In this document: piece after piece, positions 58,545 to 64,000 of the stretch
Layout of the letters: each line of letters opens with the position of its first letter
Position numbering within the stretch: the stretch's first letter is position 1
Source of the DNA: Achromobacter denitrificans NBRC 15125
GTDB taxonomy: Bacteria > Pseudomonadota > Gammaproteobacteria > Burkholderiales > Burkholderiaceae_B
Length of the DNA stretch: 64,000 bases
Assembly: GCF_001571365.1 (NCBI RefSeq)
Contig: NZ_BCTQ01000029.1
Coordinates: 20,019 to 84,018, forward strand
Direction of reading: 5' to 3'
The notes under the pieces: generated by a model
What the model saw: the letters and a program-made list of their open reading frames with translations, nothing else
Told to the model about the DNA's origin: nothing
Databases searched by the model: none
Position numbers and translations under genes: made by a program

Positions 58545-59219
58545 TCAGGCCGGCAGGGACGGGGCGTATTGCGCGTCCGAGCGGACCTTGGCGTGGAATT
58601 CCACCACCTTGCGCACTACCTTGACCGGATCGTCCTCGATGATGAAAAGGTCCAGGTCGTGGGCGCCGATCATGCCGTTGGCCAGCACCTGGTTGCCCAG
58701 CCATTCCACCAGGCCGTTCCAGTACTCGCTGCCCACCAGTACGATGGGAGCGGGCGGGACCTTGCCCGTCTGGATGAGCGTCAGCGCTTCGAAGAGCTCG
58801 TCCAGGGTGCCGAAGCCGCCGGGCATCGCCACGTAGGCGAAGCTGTGCATGAAGAACGTGGCCTTGCGCGAGAAAAAGTACTCGAACGACAGGCTGATGG
58901 TCTGGTACTCGTTGTTGTGCGCTTCGTGCGGCAGGCTGATGTTCAAGCCGATGCTGGTGCCGCCTGCCTCGAACGCGCCTTTGTTTGCTGCCTCCATGAT
59001 GCCGGGACCACCGCCGGCGATCACCGCGAAACCCGCGGCGGCCAGGGCGGCCGAGATCGCGATGGTGGTTTCATAGTGGGGGGAATTGCGGCTGACCCGC
59101 GCACTGCCGAAGACACTGACCGCAGGCCCGATATTCGCGAGCTTGTCTGCCGCCGTCCGTATCTCTGACATAATCAGCGGAATTTGTTTGTTGGCGGGTG
59201 TTTCCGCGGCTATTGCCAT
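58545..59219 (-). CDS. LOG family protein (TIGR00730)
   Basis: 224 residues from ATG 59219, which has AAAGG upstream; ATGs at 59237 and 59171 are alternatives. GGGPGIMEAANKGA and PGGFGTLDE are the lysine-decarboxylase-like/LOG motifs. Family members release the base from cytokinin or other nucleoside monophosphates; the bacterial role here is unclear. It is back to back with polA. Confidence 0.9.
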   Translation of the reverse strand: MAIAAETPANKQIPLIMSEIRTAADKLANIGPAVSVFGSARVSRNSPHYETTIAISAALAAAGFAVIAGGGPGIMEAANKGAFEAGGTSIGLNISLPHEAHNNEYQTISLSFEYFFSRKATFFMHSFAYVAMPGGFGTLDELFEALTLIQTGKVPPAPIVLVGSEYWNGLVEWLGNQVLANGMIGAHDLDLFIIEDDPVKVVRKVVEFHAKVRSDAQYAPSLPA

Positions 59220-59235
59220 ATCTGCCTTTGTAACC

Positions 59236-61953
59236 ATGAAAAAAACCTTATTACTGGTCGACGGTTCAAGTTACTTGTACCGCGCTTTCCACGCTATGCC
59301 TGATTTGCGCAACGCGCAAGGCGAACCCACGGGTGCGCTCTACGGCGTGGTGAATATGCTGCGCAAGCTTGTATCTGATCATAAGGCAGAGTATGCCGCA
59401 TGTATTTTCGATGCTCGCGGCAAGACCTTCCGGGACGATCTCTACCCCGAATACAAGTCGCATCGCCCGCCCATGCCGGAAGACTTGGCGGCGCAGATCG
59501 AACCCATCCACCGCGCGGTGCGCGCGCTGGGCTGGCCGGTGCTGGCCATCGAGGGGGTCGAAGCCGACGACGTGATCGGCACCCTGGCCAAGCGGGCCGC
59601 CGAGCACGACGTGCACACCATCGTGTCCACCGGCGACAAGGACCTGGCGCAGCTGGTCAACAGCCACGTCACCCTGGTCAACACCATGAGCGGGGAAGTG
59701 CTGGACGAGGCCGGCGTGGTGAACAAGTTCGGCGTGCCGGCCGACCGCATCGTCGACTACCTGATGCTGGTGGGCGATACCGTGGACAACGTTCCCGGCG
59801 TGACCAAGGTAGGGCCGAAGACGGCCGCCAAATGGATCACGGAGTTCGGCTCCATCGACAAGCTGATCGAAGGGGCGGACGGGATCAAGGGCGTGGCCGG
59901 CAACAACCTGCGCGATGCCATCCCGAAGTTCCCGCTCACGCGCCAGTTGCTGACCGTGAAGTACGACTGCGACCTTTCCGGTCACGTCGACAGCGTCGAC
60001 GACCTGACGCCGCGCCCGCGCGACAACGCGGTCCTGACCGAAATCTACGAGCGCTACGGCTTTCGCACCTGGCTGCGCGAGTTGACCGGCGATGCCGAGC
60101 GCGTGCCCGCGGGCGACGCCCGCATCGCGCATGACGCGCCCGCCGCGCCCGCCGAGCTGGACTACCGGATCATTTCGGATTGGGCCGAGTTCGACGCCTG
60201 GATGGAGAAACTGGACGCGGCCTCGCTGGTGGCCCTGGACACCGAGACCACCTCGCTGGACGAAATGCAGGCCCGGCTGGTGGGCCTGTCGCTGGCGGTG
60301 GCGCCGGGCGTGGCGTGCTACATCCCGGTCGCGCACCGCGGCCCGGACGGCGCGACCCAGCTGCCCAAGGAGGAAGTGCTGGCGCGCCTGAAGCCGTGGC
60401 TGGAGAACGCGCAGCGCGCCAAGCTGCTGCATCACGCCAAGTACGATACGCATGTGTTCGCCAACGAGGGCATCCGGCTGGCCGGCGTGACCGAGGACAC
60501 CATGCTGCAGGCCTACGTGCTGGAGTCGCATCGCGGCGTCGGCCTGAACGACCTGGCCCAGCGCTACCTGGGCCGCAGCGGCGTGTCCTACGAGGACCTG
60601 TGCGGCAAGGGCGCCAAGCAGATCGGATTCGACGAGGTGGCGGTCGACAAGGCCGGCCACTACGCGGCCGAGGATGCGGATTTCACCTTGCAGCTGCACC
60701 AGGTGCTGCGCCCCATGGTGGCCGCCGACGAAGGGCTGAACCGCATCTATCTGCTGGAAATGCAGGTGTCGGCGGTGCTGACCACGATCGAGCGCAATGG
60801 CGTGAAGGTGGATGCCGCCGAACTGGGTCGGCAGAGCCACAAGCTGGGCCAGGAAATGCTGCAGCTTGAGCAGAAGGCCTACGAGCTGGCGGGCCAGCCG
60901 TTCAACCTGAATTCCCCCAAGCAGCTGGGCGAGATCCTGTTCGGCCGCATGGAGCTGCCGGTGCTGCGCAAGACCGCGAGCGGCGCGCCGTCCACCGACG
61001 AGGAAGTGCTGAGCAAGCTGGCGCAGGATTACCCGCTGCCGCAGGTGCTGCTGGAGTATCGCGGCCTGTCGAAGCTGAAGTCCACCTACACGGACAAGCT
61101 GCCGCGCATGATCAATCCGGACACGGGGCGGGTGCACACGCATTATTCGCAGGCCGCGGTGATTACGGGCCGCCTGGCTTCGTCCGATCCCAACTTGCAG
61201 AACATCCCGGTGCGCACGGAGGCCGGCCGCCGCGTGCGCGAGGCGTTCGTGGCCGAGCAGGGCATGCTGCTGTCGGCCGACTATTCGCAGATCGAGCTGC
61301 GCATCATGGCGCACGTGTCCGACGACGCCAATCTGCAGCGCGCCTTCGCGGCGGGCGAGGACATCCACCGCGCCACGGCGTCGGAGGTGTTCGGCGTGCC
61401 GCTGGCGGACGTGTCCACGGAGCAGCGCCGCGCGGCCAAGGCCATCAACTTCGGCCTGATCTACGGCATGGGCGTGTTCGGCCTGGCATCCAACCTGGGT
61501 ATCACGCGCGATGCGGCGCAAGCCTATATCGACCGCTACTTCGCCCGCTATCCCGGCGTGGCGATGTACATGGACGATACCCGGCGCCGCGCGCGCGAGC
61601 AGGGCTATGTGGAAACCGTGTTCGGGCGCCGGCTGCAGCTGCCGGAGATCCGGGGCGCTTCCGGCCCGCGCCGCCAGGCGGCCGAGCGGGCGGCGATCAA
61701 CGCGCCCATGCAGGGCACCGCGGCCGACCTGATCAAGATGGCCATGGTGGCCGTGCAGGACTGGCTGGAGGCCGAGAAGCTGCGGACCCGCATGATCATG
61801 CAGGTGCACGACGAATTGGTGCTGGAAGCGCCGGACGCCGAGCTCGAACTGGTCAAGCTTACGTTGCCGCGCCTGATGTGCGACGTGGCGACGCTGCGGG
61901 TGCCGCTGGTCGCTGAAGTGGGCATGGGCAAGAACTGGGAGCAGGCCCACTAG
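59236..61953 (+). CDS. polA: DNA polymerase I
   Basis: 905 residues from ATG 59236. 5'-3' exonuclease domain (LLVDGSSYLYRAFHA; EADDVIGTLA), 3'-5' exonuclease domain with intact ALDTETTSLD, and polymerase motifs DYSQIELRIMAHVS and QVHDELVLE. Proofreading therefore seems kept. The frame is open 50 codons upstream but that part overlaps the LOG gene. No strong ribosome site. Confidence 0.97.
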   Translation: MKKTLLLVDGSSYLYRAFHAMPDLRNAQGEPTGALYGVVNMLRKLVSDHKAEYAACIFDARGKTFRDDLYPEYKSHRPPMPEDLAAQIEPIHRAVRALGWPVLAIEGVEADDVIGTLAKRAAEHDVHTIVSTGDKDLAQLVNSHVTLVNTMSGEVLDEAGVVNKFGVPADRIVDYLMLVGDTVDNVPGVTKVGPKTAAKWITEFGSIDKLIEGADGIKGVAGNNLRDAIPKFPLTRQLLTVKYDCDLSGHVDSVDDLTPRPRDNAVLTEIYERYGFRTWLRELTGDAERVPAGDARIAHDAPAAPAELDYRIISDWAEFDAWMEKLDAASLVALDTETTSLDEMQARLVGLSLAVAPGVACYIPVAHRGPDGATQLPKEEVLARLKPWLENAQRAKLLHHAKYDTHVFANEGIRLAGVTEDTMLQAYVLESHRGVGLNDLAQRYLGRSGVSYEDLCGKGAKQIGFDEVAVDKAGHYAAEDADFTLQLHQVLRPMVAADEGLNRIYLLEMQVSAVLTTIERNGVKVDAAELGRQSHKLGQEMLQLEQKAYELAGQPFNLNSPKQLGEILFGRMELPVLRKTASGAPSTDEEVLSKLAQDYPLPQVLLEYRGLSKLKSTYTDKLPRMINPDTGRVHTHYSQAAVITGRLASSDPNLQNIPVRTEAGRRVREAFVAEQGMLLSADYSQIELRIMAHVSDDANLQRAFAAGEDIHRATASEVFGVPLADVSTEQRRAAKAINFGLIYGMGVFGLASNLGITRDAAQAYIDRYFARYPGVAMYMDDTRRRAREQGYVETVFGRRLQLPEIRGASGPRRQAAERAAINAPMQGTAADLIKMAMVAVQDWLEAEKLRTRMIMQVHDELVLEAPDAELELVKLTLPRLMCDVATLRVPLVAEVGMGKNWEQAH

Positions 61954-61982
61954 GGCTGGCTGGCGCGACCCCGGCGAATTCG

Positions 61983-62008
61983 ATGGGCCGCCCCGCGGGG
62001 CGGCCCAT
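61983..62008 (+). terminator. Hairpin after polA
   Basis: ATGGGCCGCCCC, GC, GGGGCGGCCCAT: a perfect 12-base stem, followed only by TTCCGGTTTTGG. Probable but imperfect terminator. Confidence 0.5.
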
Positions 62009-62072
62009 TTCCGGTTTTGGGATTGCAACAATATAATGTTGCGCTTTCCCGCCTCCAAATACGTCCCCCAAC

Positions 62073-62912
62073 ATGTTGCTGCTCTGGGTCCTGCTCGCCA
62101 CCGTCACCGGCGGGCTTATCGCGGTACTTGTCGCCAGCTGGCTGGCCTACAAGGTTTTCGCGCAATACCTGCACCACATGGTGAGCCTGTCGGTGGGGGT
62201 GCTGCTGTCGGTGGCCCTGCTGCACCTGCTGCCGGAGGCGTTCGAGACCGGCGTGGCCGACGCCCATGTGCTGTTCGGGCTGATGCTGGCGTCCTTGATC
62301 GGCTTTTTCGTGCTGGAGAAGATCGCGCTGCTGCGGCACAGCCACCATCACGAAGGCGACGGCCACCATCATCACAAGGGGCACGACCGCCACGAGGCGG
62401 GACGGGGCGGCGTGCTGATCCTGATCGGCAGCTCGCTGCACAATCTGTGCGATGGCGTTCTGGTGGCGGCGGCGTTCCTGACCGATCCGCTGCTGGGCGT
62501 GCTGACCGCGGCGTCCATCATCATCCACGAGGTGCCGCACAAGCTGGGCGATTTCGTGGTGCTGCTCAATGCGGGCCTGGCGCGCAAGCGGGCGTTCGGG
62601 CTGATCCTGTTCACCAGCCTGTGTTCAGCCTTGGGCGGCATAATAGGGTACTTCGTGCTGCAGCAGGCGCAGGGTTGGGTGCCGTATATTCTGGTGGTTG
62701 CGGCCAGCAGTTTCCTCTATATCTCGGTGGCCGACCTGATGCCGCAGATGCACGAGCGGGTATCCCTTGCCGACGCCGTCCCGCAGCTGCTGCTGGTCGG
62801 GGTGGGCGTGGTGCTGATCTACAGCGTGACTTCGCTGATGCACCACGGGCATGACCATGGCGCCGAAGCCGGCCATGGCGCGCCGCAGGTGGAGCACGTC
62901 CACCGGCACTAG
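62073..62912 (+). CDS. ZIP family divalent metal transporter
   Basis: 279 residues, about eight hydrophobic segments. Ligands in SLHNLCDGV and IIHEVPHKLGDF match ZIP helices IV and V. A cytoplasmic loop near 88-110 holds eleven His, and the C terminus is also His-rich, as in zinc or iron importers. It lies 119 bases after polA. Confidence 0.92.
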   Translation: MLLLWVLLATVTGGLIAVLVASWLAYKVFAQYLHHMVSLSVGVLLSVALLHLLPEAFETGVADAHVLFGLMLASLIGFFVLEKIALLRHSHHHEGDGHHHHKGHDRHEAGRGGVLILIGSSLHNLCDGVLVAAAFLTDPLLGVLTAASIIIHEVPHKLGDFVVLLNAGLARKRAFGLILFTSLCSALGGIIGYFVLQQAQGWVPYILVVAASSFLYISVADLMPQMHERVSLADAVPQLLLVGVGVVLIYSVTSLMHHGHDHGAEAGHGAPQVEHVHRH

Positions 62913-62959
62913 GGCGATCCGGGATCCCTGGCTTTGTCGACCCAACACAGGAGTTCTCC

Positions 62960-63748
62960 ATGAGTTTTTCCGCCGCAGCCGGCAATGTCGCGTCCACCGT
63001 GATCCATACGGACACCCAGGGACTTTCCCACGGGGATTTCAAGCTGCCCGTGGCCGACGGCACGATCGAGGCCTACTATGCCGCGCCCGAGGGCAAGCGC
63101 GATCTGCCCATCGTGCTGGTGGTGCAGGAGATCTTCGGGGTGCACGAGCACATCAAGGATCTGTGCCGCCGGGTCGCCAAGGCCGGTTACCTGGCGGTGG
63201 CCGCGAATCTCTACGAACGCCAGGGCGACGCGTCGACCTATACCGATATTCCCAAGCTGATCGCGGAACTGGTCAGCAAGGTGCCCGACGAGCAGGTGTA
63301 CGCCGATCTGGACGCGAGCGTGGCGTGGGCCGCGGCGCATGGCGGCGACGCCAAGCGCGTGGCGGTGACGGGGTTCTGCTGGGGCGGGCGGCTGACCTGG
63401 ATGTACGCGGCGCACAACCCGGACGTGAAGGCCGCCGTGGCCTGGTACGGGAAGCTGAGCGTGGGCCATGGTCCGCTGATCAAGCGCGTGGCGTTCGATG
63501 TGGTGAACGAGCTGCATGCGCCGGTCCTGGGCCTGTACGGCGCCAAGGACGCGAGCATTCCGCTGGCTGACGTCGAGACCATGAAGGCCAAGCTGGCGGC
63601 GGGCAACGACAATGCGAAGCGGTCGGAGTTCGTGGTGTACCCGCAAGCGGATCACGCCTTCCTGGCGGATTACCGGGCCAGCTACCAGGCCGAAGCGGCG
63701 AAGGACGGCTGGCAGCGGATGTTGGACTGGTTCAAGCGCTATCTGTAG
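62960..63748 (+). CDS. Dienelactone hydrolase family protein
   Basis: 262 residues, alpha/beta hydrolase with Cys140 (GFCWGG), Asp197 and His232 as triad and Glu57 in QEIFG. No signal peptide is evident. Members open dienelactone or other lactones; this chromosomal, stand-alone form has no chlorocatechol genes near, so its substrate is unknown. AGGAG precedes the ATG. Confidence 0.92.
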   Translation: MSFSAAAGNVASTVIHTDTQGLSHGDFKLPVADGTIEAYYAAPEGKRDLPIVLVVQEIFGVHEHIKDLCRRVAKAGYLAVAANLYERQGDASTYTDIPKLIAELVSKVPDEQVYADLDASVAWAAAHGGDAKRVAVTGFCWGGRLTWMYAAHNPDVKAAVAWYGKLSVGHGPLIKRVAFDVVNELHAPVLGLYGAKDASIPLADVETMKAKLAAGNDNAKRSEFVVYPQADHAFLADYRASYQAEAAKDGWQRMLDWFKRYL

Positions 63749-63802
63749 GCCGCGCATGGGCCTTTTCGTTCAGGGCAGGAACACCCTCAGAAAGGCATGA
63801 TG

Positions 63803-63876
63803 GGCGCGCAAGCGCGAAGCGTGCGCGGCGTGGGGGCCGCCCGCCGCCGAGCCGCCTCAAGGCGGGCAGCCCCCTT
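63803..63876. repeat. GC-rich palindromic repeat, type B, inverted copy
   Basis: The reverse complement of this stretch has CCCCCACGCCGCGC and GGGGGCTGCCCGCCTTGAGGCGGC, matching the unit at 58273, so this copy is in the opposite orientation. Confidence 0.65.
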
Positions 63877-63879
63877 GTA

Positions 63880-64000
63880 TGCTTATTTCTGTGTTCACGG
63901 AGTGGATACAGGCAAGGCCGGCATAGCCCGATCCCCCTTAGAGTCAGGAACTCGTCCCCGAGCATGGGGCGTGCCGGCCCTTGCGTTTGTCGCCAAGCCC
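63880..64000. other. Possible structured RNA cut by the window edge
   Basis: GCAAGGCCGGCA (63912-63923) and TGCCGGCCCTTGC (63972-63984) pair with one bulge and enclose 48 bases that can also fold. GTGTTCACGGAGTGG stands just upstream. The shape recalls the long stem of 6S RNA, but the right half is missing and no family can be assigned. Confidence 0.25.

Overview
The window is 64 kb of GC-rich chromosome with dense, short-spaced genes on both strands. It reads as a betaproteobacterium of the Alcaligenaceae, close to Bordetella or Achromobacter. The main reasons are three stand-alone Bug-type tripartite tricarboxylate receptors with no TctA/TctB genes beside them, a PaaX-controlled paaABCDE-N-G-I-K cluster, the rimP-nusA-infB-rbfA-truB order, and a GC-rich palindromic repeat family between genes. 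I see no rRNA, insertion sequence, phage or CRISPR. The genus is an inference.

Left part (1-12.4 kb): the 3' end of a radical SAM gene, a small membrane-anchored protein, an EamA exporter, rplS, a NUDIX CoA pyrophosphatase, the translationally coupled pair M48 peptidase-rsgA, and orn. Next comes a compact sigma-54 activator gene that converges on an AtuA/DUF1446-DUF4387-Bug operon. That operon carries a textbook -24/-12 promoter and an upstream palindrome. An NAD(P)H-hydrate epimerase gene starts divergently from it.

Phenylacetate block (11.5-21 kb): paaX is divergent from paaA-B-C-D-E-N-G-I-K. PaaK makes phenylacetyl-CoA, PaaABCDE epoxidises it, PaaG isomerises the epoxide, and PaaN and PaaI do aldehyde oxidation and thioester salvage. 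The beta-oxidation genes paaF, paaH and paaJ and the fused paaZ are not in the window.

Middle (21-41 kb): a glycosyltransferase-MATE pair, L31 type B, kynB and kynA of tryptophan breakdown without kynU between them, radC, fkpB-ispH, a maleylacetoacetate isomerase, and a periplasmic Do-type protease followed by a two-component system. A hydroxyacyl-CoA dehydrogenase with a FadR-type regulator, and an IclR-TauD-Bug set, look like catabolic modules. Then come tRNA-Thr, tRNA-Asn, a CobW GTPase, a LysR regulator, and tRNA-fMet.

Right part (41-64 kb): scpB, rluB, then the translation operon rimP-nusA-infB-rbfA-truB and typA. The leader of that operon ends in an intrinsic terminator six bases before rimP. 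After it lie a tautomerase, two LysR genes, a Bug receptor with an M20 amidohydrolase, an 84-bp tandem repeat, a LOG-family gene back to back with polA, a ZIP metal transporter and a dienelactone hydrolase. The last 130 bases hold a long inverted repeat cut by the window edge.

All calls come from reading motifs and layout; no database search was run.
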